Shown here: positions 1 through 10,186 of the stretch, piece by piece
How positions within the stretch are numbered: the first letter of the stretch is position 1
How the letters are laid out: each line of letters starts with the position of its first letter
Source: Betaproteobacteria bacterium
GTDB lineage: Bacteria > Pseudomonadota > Gammaproteobacteria > Burkholderiales > Rhodocyclaceae
DNA length: 55,663 nucleotides
Assembly: GCA_009781085.1 (NCBI GenBank)
Contig: WQYV01000005.1
Coordinates: 1 to 55,663, forward strand
Direction: 5' to 3'
Notes under the pieces: generated by a model
Database searches by the model: none
Told to the model about the DNA's origin: nothing
What the model saw: the letters and a program-made list of their open reading frames with translations, nothing else
Made by a program: the position numbers and the translations under genes

Positions 1-1040
<1,040 letters not shown>

Positions 1041-1055
1041 TCAAACGGGACGAGA

Positions 1056-1115
1056 TGCGATTAAATCGCACCTGCATGCAAGATGCCAAGCGCCCTTATT
1101 CACAGTCTGTATAAT
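1056..1115. promoter_or_regulatory. hemB-moeB divergent intergenic region: palindrome and candidate -10 box
   Basis: The gap between the divergent hemB and moeB genes carries a perfect 15-base palindrome, TGCGATTAAATCGCA, at 1056-1070, a possible operator facing either gene. A perfect -10 hexamer, TATAAT, lies at 1110-1115 on the plus strand, but I see no convincing -35 at 17 bases. If used, it gives a moeB leader of about 75 bases. Function is inferred only. Confidence 0.3.
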
Positions 1116-1197
1116 CCACCGCAACCTATTGCCCCACGTCAAGCCGGGGGTACCTTCATTCCATTATTTCACCATTCCACTGTTTCATCATCGCATC

Positions 1198-1959
1198 GTG
1201 GACGACTCCCAACTGTGCCGTTACAGCCGTCATATCCTGCTCGATGAACTGGGCATCGCGGGGCAGGAACGCATCCTGCAAAGCCACGCGCTCGTCATCG
1301 GTGCAGGCGGCTTGGGTTCGCCCGCCGCGCTGTACCTGGCTTCCGCCGGGGTAGGCACCCTGACGCTGGCTGATGGCGACACAGTTGACGCCACCAACCT
1401 GCAACGCCAGATCCTGCATACGGAAGCGCGGGTCGGCCAAGCCAAGGCTGCTTCCGGCGCGCAATCGCTGGGCGAGGTCAACGCAGCCGTGCGGGTCGTC
1501 CCGCTTCATGAACGTCTGGCAGGCGAAGCGCTGGAAGCACGCGTGGCAGCTGCTGATGTCGTGCTCGACTGTTCCGACAATTTCACGACGCGCTATGCGA
1601 TCAACCGCGCCTGCGTCCGGAGTCGGACGCCGTTCGTCTCCGGCGCGGCGATTCGTTTTGGCGGGCAAGTGAGCGTTTTCAATTTTTCGCATCCGGACTC
1701 CCCCTGTTACCACTGCCTATTCCCGGACGGGCAGCCTGTGTCGGAAGACCGTTGTTCCGTCACTGGCGTATTCGCGCCCCTCACCGGCATCGTTGGCAGC
1801 CTGCAAGCAGCGGAAGCCCTGAAACTGCTCGCCGGTATCGGTACGCTGCTCATCGGGCGGCTATTGCTAGTCGATGTCCTTTCCCAGACCTTCCGCACCG
1901 TCACCTTCGGCAAAGACCCGGCCTGCTCGGTCTGTAGCGGCAAAACCCCTAACGCCTGA
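1198..1959 (+). CDS. moeB: Molybdopterin-synthase adenylyltransferase, MoeB/ThiF family
   Basis: E1-like enzyme that adenylates the C-terminal Gly-Gly of MoaD so it can receive sulfur for molybdopterin synthesis. The 253-residue product has the Rossmann nucleotide loop GAGGLGSPAA, the NLQRQ arginine motif, the DCSDNFTTR segment and two zinc-binding cysteine pairs (CYHC and CSVC), as in MoeB (~250 residues). The frame is open upstream, but homology starts at DDSQLCRYSRHILL, so GTG at 1198 is chosen. No good ribosome site precedes it, so the start is uncertain. ThiF is so similar that sequence alone cannot exclude it, but no thiamine gene is nearby while the rest of the molybdenum cofactor pathway is. 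Confidence 0.85.
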   Translation: MDDSQLCRYSRHILLDELGIAGQERILQSHALVIGAGGLGSPAALYLASAGVGTLTLADGDTVDATNLQRQILHTEARVGQAKAASGAQSLGEVNAAVRVVPLHERLAGEALEARVAAADVVLDCSDNFTTRYAINRACVRSRTPFVSGAAIRFGGQVSVFNFSHPDSPCYHCLFPDGQPVSEDRCSVTGVFAPLTGIVGSLQAAEALKLLAGIGTLLIGRLLLVDVLSQTFRTVTFGKDPACSVCSGKTPNA

Positions 1960-2124
1960 CCGGAAACGGCTGGAAGCCGAAGCCCGCCACATTACTCTTT
2001 ATTGACCTTCGAGCTTGCGGACTGCCTTGTCGATAAGGTAGAAGAAAACTTTGCCAATTTAGAGTACTTCAACCGGAACTAGGGTTCCCCGATACGCTAA
2101 GGGAGACGCCAGGCTCACCCGATC

Positions 2125-3222
2125 ATGGACAATGGCAGGTTGGAACCGATGATGGTGGGACATTTCCACATCGACTATTCCGGCTTTACGCTGGATGTCG
2201 ATCTGCCCATGCCAGGAAAGGGCATCACGGCGCTATTCGGTCCGTCTGGTTCCGGCAAAACTACTATATTACGCTGCATGGCCGGGTTGGAACGCTCGCC
2301 GAAAGGTTTCCTATCCGTCGCAGGCGAGGTATGGCAGGACGAACAGCACGGAATTTTCCTGCCTACCCACAAACGCCCGCTGGGGCTAATTTTTCAGGAA
2401 GCAAGCCTTTTCCCGCACTTGTCCGTCCTAGGGAACCTCCAGTACGGAATGAAGCGGGCAGGCAATACAAAGGGCGAAGGGTTCGACACCATGCTCGACC
2501 TGCTTGGCATCCGCCCCCTTCTCAAACGCACCCCCGACAGCCTTTCCGGTGGCGAGCGGCAGCGGGTCACCATTGCACGTGCGCTTCTTACCCGCCCCCG
2601 GCTGCTGCTGATGGATGAGCCGCTTTCCGCACTCGACAGGAAGCGCAAGCTGGAAATCCTGCCTTACCTTGAAAGGTTGCATGACGAGCTTTCCATCCCT
2701 GTGCTTTACGTCAGCCACTCCCTGGATGAAGTGGCACGCCTTGCCGACCATCTCGTGCTCATCGAAAACGGGCGTGTCACGGAAAATGGTCCACTCGCAG
2801 ACATCTTGGCACGGCCTGACCTGGGTGCTGCCTTTGGCGGGGAAACGGGTGCAGTACTAGAAACGATGGTGGCTGCACACGAAGCGGACGGCCTCACCCG
2901 GCTGGAATTTCCCGGTGGCAAGCTCTACATCGCCGGAAACGCGCACGCGCCCGGCAGCCGCCTGCGCTGCCGCATCCACGCCAGCGATGTCAGCCTCGCC
3001 TTAAGCGCATACAAGGACACCAGCATCCTGAACACCCTGCCCGCCATCATTGCTGACGTCGCCGAAACCGACACGCCTGGCCATGTGCTCGTACAACTGC
3101 AACTCATGGGCGGGGAATCCTTGTTGCTGGCACGCATCACTGAACGGTCCCGGCAAACACTGGGCATCACGTCCGGACTCCCCGTCGTCGCACAGGTGAA
3201 ATCTGTAGCGATCCTTCGTTGA
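2125..3222 (+). CDS. modC: Molybdate ABC transporter ATP-binding protein
   Basis: ATPase of a molybdate importer. The 365-residue product has Walker A GPSGSGKTT, a Q-loop (FQEASLFPH), the signature LSGGERQR, Walker B LLLMDEP and a switch histidine in YVSHSLDE, followed by a C-terminal TOBE/Mop-like domain from about residue 290. The length is normal for ModC. The start is uncertain: ATG at 2125 lies about 19 bases after the purine-rich AAGGGAGA; ATG at 2152 (MVGHFHIDYSG) is also possible and closer to the family N-terminus. No modA or modB is adjacent, so substrate binding and membrane subunits must come from elsewhere. A link to the neighbouring cofactor and Nap genes is inferred from context. 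A related sulfate- or thiosulfate-type ATPase is less likely. Confidence 0.88.
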   Translation: MDNGRLEPMMVGHFHIDYSGFTLDVDLPMPGKGITALFGPSGSGKTTILRCMAGLERSPKGFLSVAGEVWQDEQHGIFLPTHKRPLGLIFQEASLFPHLSVLGNLQYGMKRAGNTKGEGFDTMLDLLGIRPLLKRTPDSLSGGERQRVTIARALLTRPRLLLMDEPLSALDRKRKLEILPYLERLHDELSIPVLYVSHSLDEVARLADHLVLIENGRVTENGPLADILARPDLGAAFGGETGAVLETMVAAHEADGLTRLEFPGGKLYIAGNAHAPGSRLRCRIHASDVSLALSAYKDTSILNTLPAIIADVAETDTPGHVLVQLQLMGGESLLLARITERSRQTLGITSGLPVVAQVKSVAILR

Positions 3223-3506
3223 CTTTTAGTCATGTACTTACGAAATCTCTTTACTTCCGGAATCGCTGGTAAGGAACGTTTCTGTCGAGTATTGTGGCTT
3301 TGTTCACACTGTTGCGTTTCTGCCCATACAATCCGTAATAGACCGACTTTACTTTTTCAAGGAGGAGGGTTCCGTACAAATGATAATAATAGTGGACAGA
3401 ACATAATGCCTGTGGTATAAAATGTTACCATCGGAGCTTCTGAACGAGAGAGGGAAGGTTATTCCTAATGTATTGAACATGCTACCTTTTCCAAGTGGGG
3501 CATAAA
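3223..3506. other. Intergenic region before the sensor kinase
   Basis: About 280 bases between modC and the kinase gene hold no convincing gene. A frame from 3232 to 3420 has no ribosome site and no recognisable composition. A very strong ribosome-site-like AAGGAGGAGGG (about 3358-3368) precedes an 8-codon frame at 3379 that stops at once. TATAAA near 3415 is a possible -10 for the kinase operon. No terminator-grade hairpin was seen. Confidence 0.4.
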
Positions 3507-5777
3507 ATGGAAGATAAACGCAGCATATTTTTCAGATATCGCAAGATCATCTTTGCAGTGGTTCTTTTCATGGTGGCAGATGCGGTCGTTATCGGCATCA
3601 ATTTCTACAATACTTTCAAAGCCGATGAATCCGCTGTGTCGATCAACCTGTCCGGACGGCAGAGGATGATGTCGCAACGCATGACTAAGGCACTCCTGAC
3701 AATGGATCGTAGCCTGGAAGCGGGAGATGAGGAAGGACTCAAAATCAGCCTGAAGGAATTGACACTGACTGCCAGGCGTTTCGACAGGACCCTGATGGGT
3801 TTCCGCGACGGTGCCATGGTAACCGGCGGCGACGACAACCCCACGTACCTGACCCAAGTTGAAACAGATGAATCCCGGAAGTTCGTAGCGGATGCCTACG
3901 AGATCTGGAACCCTTATATGAAACTGCTGAAGCCGTTAATGAACAGCGACAGGGAGTCCTTTCTGGACGAAGCGTTCAAAAAGAAGCTAGGCGACCCAAA
4001 GAAGTTAGAAGAAGTGAAAAACAAATTTAAGGCAGAAGAGGTTTTTACGGACGAAGAATTCAAAGCGAAGCTAGAACACGTAGATAACTTCCCTGAGAAG
4101 TTCCAGGCGGAACTCAAGGCGGCAGTCGCTTTCGCGCTTGAAAAAAACCCGACTCACGGAGAGCCGCAGAACAACCGGGCAATCCTGAAACTCATGAATG
4201 CCTTGACCACCGATCTGGAACACGTCGCTAGCAATCGAGCCGCCACTTTGCGGATCGTGCTGATCGTCGGCATCCTTTTTGCGCTCGTTAACTTTGGCTA
4301 TACTGTCGTCATTTCAATCCGGGATTTGATAAGGAGTGACCAGGAACTTGCCGAGGCTCGCAACGAGACGGTCGAAATTCTTACGACTGTGCGTGAAGGG
4401 CTGTTCTTGCTGGACAAGGACAAAAAAATTGGAACCCAGTTCTCAAAGTCCCTGCCCGACATCCTGAAAAGGGACATCGTCCCAGGTGCAGATTTCCTGC
4501 CCCACCTCGAAGCCATCGCCCCCAGGAACATTTACGAGACCGCCATGGACTACATCGAACTGCTTCTCGGCGATCGGGTAAAGGAATCCCTGGTAACGAG
4601 CCTCAACCCCCTCACGAACGTGCCCGTCCTTGTCACCGACCCACGTAACAACACCCAGACCCGTTACCTGTCCTTCTTCTTCAACAGGGTTGTCACAGAA
4701 GGCCGTATCTCGCACCTGTTAGTTACGGTACAGGATGTCACCGACAGGGTCGTGCTCACACAACAGGTCGAGCAAGCGAAGAACCAAGCAAAAGTCGAGG
4801 TCGAAACCTTGTTGCGGCTGGCGAGCAGCGATTTTGACGCACTGCAGCATCTCGTTAGCAGTGTTGGAGAGTCGCTATCGCAAATCAACGAAAAAATGAG
4901 CGCCCCCAATGATGACGCACGTGACCGCCTGCATACACTGAACTACGTCATGCGTATCGTGCACGGTATCAAGGGCGAAGCAGCGGTGCTTGGCATCGAC
5001 GTGTTGGAAAGCTACGCGCACGAATGCGAAAAGGAAATGGTGGCCATGCGCGAAGAGGATTCGTTCAGCGGTAACCAGATGCTGCGTGTGGCCGTGCTGC
5101 TGGAAGGCTTTTACCAGCGCCATTCCTCTCTCGCCCAGATCGTCTCCCGCCTTGGCAATGCGCTAGGCAAGACACAGACGACAGGCGGCACAGCCGAATG
5201 GGTTCCCCAGAAGCATCCATTCGAGGACCACATCACTGCGCTTGCGCACCGAATTGCCACAGACCATGGGAAACAGGTCGAAGTTTCCTGCCAATTTGAA
5301 AGGTTTTTCTCCTTGCCCAAAACCACGGAGAAAGAGTTGCAGGACATTTCCATCCAACTCGTGCGCAACGCCCTGACGCACGGCATCGAAGCACCTGACA
5401 AGCGGGTCGAGCGCAACAAGCCACGAACCGGCGCGCTGAGCCTCTGGTGCGAATATCTGGGTCACGGCCAATACACTTTCACAGTACGGGATGACGGATG
5501 CGGTATTGTCCCCGAGCGGCTGCGCGAGCATTTCGTGAAAAAACAATTTATGAGTGTCGAGGAGGCGAGTGCCTTGAGCGACCACGAGATAGCCAACCGC
5601 CTTTTCCAGCCTGGCGTCTCGACCGCAGAGATAGCCGACCAGGATTCTGGGCACGGCATCGGGTTGGATGCGGTATTAGAAAAAGTAAAGGAGATGGGTG
5701 GGCACATGCTGGTCAAGAGCCGTCCGGATCAGTTTACAGAGTTCAACATTCAGTTCAGCACGGTACAGGTTCATTGA
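3507..5777 (+). CDS. CheA-like sensor histidine kinase with PilJ/NarX-type N-terminal sensor, PAS, Hpt and ATPase domains
   Basis: Membrane kinase of 756 residues. A first membrane helix (about 13-33) is followed by a motif NLSGRQRMMSQRM (about 47-59), which matches the PilJ N-terminal domain and resembles the nitrate-binding P-box of NarX/NarQ; a periplasmic segment and a second helix (about 249-271) follow. Then come a PAS-like domain (about 290-415), an Hpt domain with the likely phospho-histidine in IVHGIKGE (His about 486), and a CheA-type ATPase domain with N-box LVRNALTHG and G-boxes DDGCGI and GHGIGL. No CheW-like domain is present. ATG 3507 is chosen over GTG 3495 because AAGTGGGG gives the better spacing to it. 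It forms an operon with a REC protein and a CheX-like protein, directly ahead of nap, so nitrate or nitrite is a plausible ligand; that is inference. Confidence 0.85.
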   Translation: MEDKRSIFFRYRKIIFAVVLFMVADAVVIGINFYNTFKADESAVSINLSGRQRMMSQRMTKALLTMDRSLEAGDEEGLKISLKELTLTARRFDRTLMGFRDGAMVTGGDDNPTYLTQVETDESRKFVADAYEIWNPYMKLLKPLMNSDRESFLDEAFKKKLGDPKKLEEVKNKFKAEEVFTDEEFKAKLEHVDNFPEKFQAELKAAVAFALEKNPTHGEPQNNRAILKLMNALTTDLEHVASNRAATLRIVLIVGILFALVNFGYTVVISIRDLIRSDQELAEARNETVEILTTVREGLFLLDKDKKIGTQFSKSLPDILKRDIVPGADFLPHLEAIAPRNIYETAMDYIELLLGDRVKESLVTSLNPLTNVPVLVTDPRNNTQTRYLSFFFNRVVTEGRISHLLVTVQDVTDRVVLTQQVEQAKNQAKVEVETLLRLASSDFDALQHLVSSVGESLSQINEKMSAPNDDARDRLHTLNYVMRIVHGIKGEAAVLGIDVLESYAHECEKEMVAMREEDSFSGNQMLRVAVLLEGFYQRHSSLAQIVSRLGNALGKTQTTGGTAEWVPQKHPFEDHITALAHRIATDHGKQVEVSCQFERFFSLPKTTEKELQDISIQLVRNALTHGIEAPDKRVERNKPRTGALSLWCEYLGHGQYTFTVRDDGCGIVPERLREHFVKKQFMSVEEASALSDHEIANRLFQPGVSTAEIADQDSGHGIGLDAVLEKVKEMGGHMLVKSRPDQFTEFNIQFSTVQVH

Positions 5778-5787
5778 GGCACCAGAG

Positions 5788-6156
5788 ATGAAACTCCTGA
5801 TCGTCGACGACTCCGCTCTCATTAGAAGCCGCGTTGCCCGCATCCTGAACGACCCGAGGCTTAAATCAGTCCAGCTTTTGGGCATGGCCAAGAACGGCAA
5901 GGAAGCCATTATGCTTTTCTTGCAACACATGCCCGATCTTGTAACGATGGATATCACCATGCCGGAAATGGATGGTATAGATTGCACTGAAAAGATGATC
6001 GAAATCCATCCTGACTGCAACATCCTTGTCATTTCCGCGTTGAGCGATAAAGCCACGGCTCTGAAAGCGTTGAAAAAAGGTGCCCGCGGATTTCTTTACA
6101 AACCATTTTCCGATGAAGACCTGATCGCGGCTTTTTTGGAGCTTACCAGTCCATGA
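5788..6156 (+). CDS. Single-domain response regulator, CheY-like
   Basis: Stand-alone receiver domain of 122 residues that presumably takes phosphate from the upstream Hpt/ATPase kinase. The acidic pair is in LIVDDSA (Asp7, Asp8), the phospho-acceptor is Asp55 in VTMDITMPEMDG, and the conserved Ser and Lys are in VISALSD and LYKPF. There is no DNA-binding or enzymatic output domain, so output must be by protein interaction. It starts 10 bases after the kinase stop, and its own stop overlaps the next start (ATGA). The MxxMDG helix and GARGFLYKP end are typical of CheY-type proteins. Its target, flagellar motor or something else, cannot be read from the sequence. Confidence 0.92.
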   Translation: MKLLIVDDSALIRSRVARILNDPRLKSVQLLGMAKNGKEAIMLFLQHMPDLVTMDITMPEMDGIDCTEKMIEIHPDCNILVISALSDKATALKALKKGARGFLYKPFSDEDLIAAFLELTSP

Positions 6157-6626
6157 ACGGCATCAACGAAAGAGACATCCATATCTTTGTAGACGCGGTC
6201 AGCAACTTTTTCTTCCATGTCACCGAGGAAAAAGTGGAGATAAAAACCGCGTACCTGCTGGAAAACGATGTCCCGTCCGCTACATACGACCTGACCAGCT
6301 ACATCACGCTGTCCGGGAATTTCACTGGGCGCATCTATTTCTCCGCACCACGCAGCATGCTGACCCATCTCCTTCTCATCATGGGTGAACAGGTTCGGGA
6401 CAACGATCGCCTGCTTGACACAGTCGGGGAAATCGCCAATACGATTTCCGGCAACGCACGCAAACACTTTGGCGAAACAATGGAAATCTCAGTGCCAATC
6501 TCGCAGGAAACGGAACCTGATTGGTTGAAAACCGTTGTTTCGCCCCATTCCTACATCATCCTCGTAAAATGGAAACAATATCGTGCATCTGTCGTCGTGG
6601 ATATCCAACGCGCCGGACAGACATGA
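6153..6626 (+). CDS. CheX-like phosphatase domain protein
   Basis: Protein of 157 residues of the CheC/CheX/FliY family, which in chemotaxis dephosphorylates CheY-P. The diagnostic E-x2-N phosphatase motif is present in VGEIANTISGN (Glu93, Asn96). The N-terminal half (HIFVDAVSNFF, YLLENDVPSA, LSGNFTGRIYFSA) fits CheX. It overlaps the receiver gene by 4 bases (ATGA), so the two are probably translationally coupled and act as substrate and phosphatase. This completes a three-gene kinase, REC and phosphatase relay. No chemoreceptor, CheW or methylation gene lies nearby. Confidence 0.85.
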   Translation: MNGINERDIHIFVDAVSNFFFHVTEEKVEIKTAYLLENDVPSATYDLTSYITLSGNFTGRIYFSAPRSMLTHLLLIMGEQVRDNDRLLDTVGEIANTISGNARKHFGETMEISVPISQETEPDWLKTVVSPHSYIILVKWKQYRASVVVDIQRAGQT

Positions 6627-6710
6627 AACACGGATCGAGCGAAAACCCCAGGCTGAAAGTAAGGCTATATCCCGATAGCCATCATGGCGCATATACGTAT
6701 TCCATTTTTT

Positions 6711-6751
6711 TTAACTTAGATCAAGGTTAGCTTTATTCCACGGGCTAGTAT
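6711..6751 (+). promoter_or_regulatory. FNR-type anaerobic promoter for the nap operon
   Basis: TTAAC-TTAG-ATCAA at 6711-6724 matches the FNR/Anr consensus TTGAT-N4-ATCAA with a perfect right half and 3 of 5 in the left. A -10 candidate, TAGTAT, lies at 6746-6751. With a start near 6758 the FNR site would be centred at about -41, the class II activator position. The napF ribosome site follows at 6783. The geometry supports oxygen-repressed, FNR-activated nap expression. Confidence 0.65.
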
Positions 6752-6800
6752 GGTGTCTGGGGTAATAGCTCCGTAGAATAACAGGAGGGGGTTTGTGGAT

Positions 6801-7364
6801 ATGGGTCGCCGCGCTTTCCTGCGCGGCCAGCGTTTGCGCGGGACAGTAGCGGTTCCGTGCCGTCCCCCTTGGGCGGTGGACGAAGCGCTTTTCACGCGTA
6901 TCTGCACCCGGTGCGGCGCTTGCATAGCGGCGTGCCCCACAGGGTTGCTTGCACAAGGTGCGGGAGGATTCCCAGAGGCCGACTTCCGGCGGGCATACTG
7001 TACGTTCTGCACGGATTGCGCTTGTGCCTGCACAAAAAACGCCCAGGAAAGCGTGCCCCACCAACCACCAGCCCTGACTTTTTCCCCCGACCTCCCGCCC
7101 TGGGAACTCCGTGCTGCGATTGGCACGGCCTGCCTGCCCCGCCAAAACGTGTTGTGCCGTTCCTGTGAAGACCATTGCGAGGAAGGTGCCATCCGTTTCA
7201 CCTTGCGCCAAGGTAGCCCCGCACAACCGGAGATTATGGAGTCGTGCTGTATCGGTTGCGGCGAGTGCGTAGCATCTTGCCCAGTTCGCGCCATTTCCAT
7301 GCAAAAAAACCCATCACCCAACCTGCACCCAATCCCCTTCCAAGAAAAAAGAACCACGCAATGA
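6801..7364 (+). CDS. napF: Ferredoxin-type protein NapF
   Basis: Iron-sulfur protein of the Nap system, thought to help cofactor insertion into NapA in the cytoplasm. The 187-residue product begins MGRRAFLRG, like NapF (RRxLLRG), and has several four-cysteine [4Fe-4S] motifs: CTRCGACIAACP near residue 36, CTFCTDCACAC near 70, a group around CRSCEDHC near 115, and CIGCGECVASCP near 150. AGGAGGGGG ends about 9 bases before ATG 6801, so that start is preferred over GTG 6795. It is the first gene after the FNR promoter, and its stop overlaps the napD start. Confidence 0.93.
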   Translation: MGRRAFLRGQRLRGTVAVPCRPPWAVDEALFTRICTRCGACIAACPTGLLAQGAGGFPEADFRRAYCTFCTDCACACTKNAQESVPHQPPALTFSPDLPPWELRAAIGTACLPRQNVLCRSCEDHCEEGAIRFTLRQGSPAQPEIMESCCIGCGECVASCPVRAISMQKNPSPNLHPIPFQEKRTTQ

Positions 7365-7612
7365 AAATCGTCAGCCTCGTCCTGAAGTTTATGCCAATGA
7401 ATGCCGAAGCCATAAAATCTGCCGTTGGAACCATACCTGGGGCCAGCGTAGCAGTCGACAGTGGCGACGGGCGCATGATCGTCCTATTGGAAGACGGTTC
7501 GGACTATGCCGTCTCCGATTCCATCCTCCAAGTCCACCATATCCCACAAGTGATGTCCGTAACCCTTTCCTACGAATATTCGGATGAAGCACACGCTCTC
7601 GAGGAGAACTGA
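7361..7612 (+). CDS. napD: NapA twin-arginine chaperone NapD
   Basis: Small cytosolic chaperone that binds the NapA Tat signal peptide and holds back export until the molybdenum cofactor is loaded. The 83-residue product begins [12 protein letters not shown] and has the family pattern [19 protein letters not shown] and a late [15 protein letters not shown]. The length is normal. ATG 7361 overlaps the napF stop (ATGA), and the stop is one base before the napA start, so the three are probably coupled. Confidence 0.93.
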   Translation: MKIVSLVLKFMPMNAEAIKSAVGTIPGASVAVDSGDGRMIVLLEDGSDYAVSDSILQVHHIPQVMSVTLSYEYSDEAHALEEN

Positions 7613-7613
7613 A

Positions 7614-10154
7614 ATGACCAACCGTCGCGACTTCCTGAAAACCCAAGCCGTTGCCGCCGCCGCTGCAGCAGCCGGGATGACACTGCCCACCGGCGCTATC
7701 GCCCAGAGCGCTGACAAGGACATCCGCTGGGACAAGATTCCCTGCCGTTTCTGCGGTACAGGCTGCTCGGTGCTAGCGGGCGTACAGGGTGGCAGGCTGG
7801 TTGCCACGCAGGGTGACCCGGATTCAAGGGTGAATCGCGGGTTAAACTGCATTAAGGGATATTTCCTGTCCAAGATCATGTACGGCAAAGACAGGCTCAC
7901 TCAGCCCCTGCTACGGAAAAAAGGTGGCAAATACGACAAAAACGGTGAATTCACGCCCGTTTCGTGGAAAGAAGCCTTTGATATCATGGAAGAAAAATGG
8001 AAAGCGGCTCTGAAGGCAACCGGCCCGGCTTCCATCGCAATGTTCGGCTCGGGGCAATGGACGATCTGGGAAGGCTATGCCGCCGCAAAATTGTGGAAAG
8101 CGGGCTTCCGCTCCAACAACCTTGACCCGAACGCCCGTCACTGCATGGCGTCCGCTGTGGTCGGTTTCATGCGTACCTTCAACATGGATGAGCCGATGGG
8201 CTGTTACGATGACATCGAAAACGCCGATGCCTTCGTGTTGTGGGGCTCCAACATGGCGGAAATGCACCCGGTTCTGTGGTCACGCGTCACCGACCGCCGC
8301 CTGACCCACAAAGACTGCGAAGTCCACGTGCTTTCGACCTACGAACACCGTTCATATGAATTGGCCGACAACGCGATGACATTCCATCCGCAATCCGACC
8401 TAGCTATCCTGAACTACGTCGCCAACTACATCATTCAAAACAACAAGATCGATAAAACCTTCATCGACAAGTGCGTCAACTTCAAGAAGGGCGTCACCGA
8501 CATCGGCTATGGCCTGCGTCCAGGCCACGATCTCGAGAAAAACGCCACCGCCAACGGTTATCCAGATCCGAATAACGACAATAAACCCAAGGGCGACACG
8601 GGTGCGTCTGAACCCATGACTTTTGCGGATTATTCCAAATTCGTTTCCGAGTACACGCTGGAAAAAACCGTCGAACTCTCCGGTGTGCCCGCCAACCGGC
8701 TCAAGAAACTGGCTGAATTGTTTGCCGACCCAGCCAAAAAAGTGGTTTCTTTCTGGACAATGGGCGTCAACCAGCATGCGCGCGGTACCTGGGTCAACAA
8801 CCTGATCTACAACATCCACCTGCTCACCGGCAAGATTTCCAAGCCAGGCAGTGGCCCCTTCTCCCTGACTGGGCAACCTTCCGCTTGCGGCACGGCACGG
8901 GAAGTCGGCACTTTTGCACACCGGCTGCCTGCCGACATGGTAGTCGTCAACCCGGAACACCGGAAAGTAGCAGAAGCACAGTGGAAGCTGCCAGAAGGGA
9001 CGATTCCTGACAAAATCGGCTTGCACGCCGTAGCGCAAAGCCGTGCCTTGAAAGACGGCAAACTTAAGTGTTACTGGACGAGTACGACCAACAACATGCA
9101 GGCTGGGCCGAATATCAATGTCGAAGTCCTTCCTGGTTGGCGTAATCCCGACGCTTTTGTAGTGGTTTCCGATGCCTATCCTACGGTGTCCGCGCAAGCA
9201 GCCGACTTGATCCTTCCCTCTGCCATGTGGGCGGAAAAGGAAGGCGCTTTCGGCAATGCCGAACGGCGTACTCAATTCTGGCGGCAGCAGGTCAAGGCAC
9301 CAGGCGAGGCTCATTCCGACCTCTGGCAATACCTGGAATTCTCCAAGCGTTTCAAGGTGGAAGATGTCTGGCCAGCCGAGTTGGTCAACAAAAAGCCGGA
9401 ATACAAGGGTAAGACCCTGTATGACGTCCTCTATGCCAACGGCGCTGTCAACAAGTTCCCCAAGACCGATGTCGCTGCCGTCAACGCGCATGCCATCCAG
9501 GGCTACGCCAACGACGAATCCGAATACTTCGGTTTCTATGTGCAGAAGGGCCTGTTTGAAGAATACGCTGCCTTTGGTCGGGGCCATGGCCATGACTTGG
9601 CTGAGTTTGGTGAGTATCACAAGGCACGGGGCCTGCGCTGGCCTGTCGTGGATAACAAGGAAACCCTGTGGCGCTACAACGAAAAGTATGACCCCTATGT
9701 GAAGAAGGGCGAAGGTATCAGGTTCTACGGACAAAAAGACGGCAAAGCGATCATTTTCGCCCTGCCCTATCAGCCGCCTGCTGAAATGCCGGACAAGGAA
9801 TACGATCTCTGGATGTGTACAGGCCGCGTGCTGGAACACTGGCACACTGGCTCCATGACCCGCCGCGTGGAAGAGTTGCACCGCGCCGTACCGGAAGCGG
9901 TCGTTTTCATGCACCCGGATGATGCCAAGGATCGCAAACTGCAACGGGGTTCCAAGGTAAAAGTCGTTTCCCGCCGGGGTGAAATCATCCTGCAAGTCGA
10001 AACGAGAGGACGTAACAAACCGCCTCGCGGCTTGGTGTTCGTACCCTTCTTCGATGAGCAGAAACTCGTCAACAAGCTCGTCTTGGATGCCACCTGTCCG
10101 CTTTCCAAAGAAACGGACTTCAAGAAGACCGCAGTCAAGGTAGTGACTGCCTGA
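7614..10154 (+). CDS. napA: Periplasmic nitrate reductase catalytic subunit
   Basis: Molybdoenzyme that reduces nitrate to nitrite in the periplasm, using bis-MGD and one [4Fe-4S] cluster. The 846-residue precursor has a twin-arginine signal (NRRDFLK, an alanine-rich core, likely cut near AIAQ-S at about 31). Cluster cysteines are Cys44, Cys47, Cys51 and Cys79 (CRFCGTGC and CIKG), and the molybdenum ligand is Cys177 in [11 protein letters not shown]-terminal MGD-binding blocks include [16 protein letters not shown]. The length is close to the ~830 usual for NapA. GAGGAG precedes ATG 7614 at good spacing. The Cys ligand and the close fit to NapA separate it from formate dehydrogenases (Sec/Cys) and NarG (Asp). 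Antisense frames across it are shadows. Confidence 0.98.
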   Translation: MTNRRDFLKTQAVAAAAAAAGMTLPTGAIAQSADKDIRWDKIPCRFCGTGCSVLAGVQGGRLVATQGDPDSRVNRGLNCIKGYFLSKIMYGKDRLTQPLLRKKGGKYDKNGEFTPVSWKEAFDIMEEKWKAALKATGPASIAMFGSGQWTIWEGYAAAKLWKAGFRSNNLDPNARHCMASAVVGFMRTFNMDEPMGCYDDIENADAFVLWGSNMAEMHPVLWSRVTDRRLTHKDCEVHVLSTYEHRSYELADNAMTFHPQSDLAILNYVANYIIQNNKIDKTFIDKCVNFKKGVTDIGYGLRPGHDLEKNATANGYPDPNNDNKPKGDTGASEPMTFADYSKFVSEYTLEKTVELSGVPANRLKKLAELFADPAKKVVSFWTMGVNQHARGTWVNNLIYNIHLLTGKISKPGSGPFSLTGQPSACGTAREVGTFAHRLPADMVVVNPEHRKVAEAQWKLPEGTIPDKIGLHAVAQSRALKDGKLKCYWTSTTNNMQAGPNINVEVLPGWRNPDAFVVVSDAYPTVSAQAADLILPSAMWAEKEGAFGNAERRTQFWRQQVKAPGEAHSDLWQYLEFSKRFKVEDVWPAELVNKKPEYKGKTLYDVLYANGAVNKFPKTDVAAVNAHAIQGYANDESEYFGFYVQKGLFEEYAAFGRGHGHDLAEFGEYHKARGLRWPVVDNKETLWRYNEKYDPYVKKGEGIRFYGQKDGKAIIFALPYQPPAEMPDKEYDLWMCTGRVLEHWHTGSMTRRVEELHRAVPEAVVFMHPDDAKDRKLQRGSKVKVVSRRGEIILQVETRGRNKPPRGLVFVPFFDEQKLVNKLVLDATCPLSKETDFKKTAVKVVTA

Positions 10155-10186
10155 TTGTTCTTTGCTGAAAGCAAAAGCGCCAGACC

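Noticed and set aside
1198-1959. Reading as ThiF
   Set aside because: Not excluded by motif, but there are no thiamine genes nearby while the molybdenum cofactor genes are; MoeB preferred.
3358-3405. Strong AAGGAGGAGGG followed by an 8-codon frame at 3379
   Set aside because: Could be a leader peptide, but no attenuator structure or regulatory residues are visible; probably chance or remnant.
3232-3420. 62-codon frame after modC
   Set aside because: No ribosome site, no recognisable features, and in a probable promoter region.
6623-6730. 35-codon frame overlapping the CheX-like stop by ATGA
   Set aside because: Its 3' end runs through the FNR box and the peptide is not protein-like enough; kept only as a note.
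8400-9995. 531-codon minus-strand open frame across napA
   Set aside because: Codon-bias shadow of napA; composition is not protein-like and no start signal is present.
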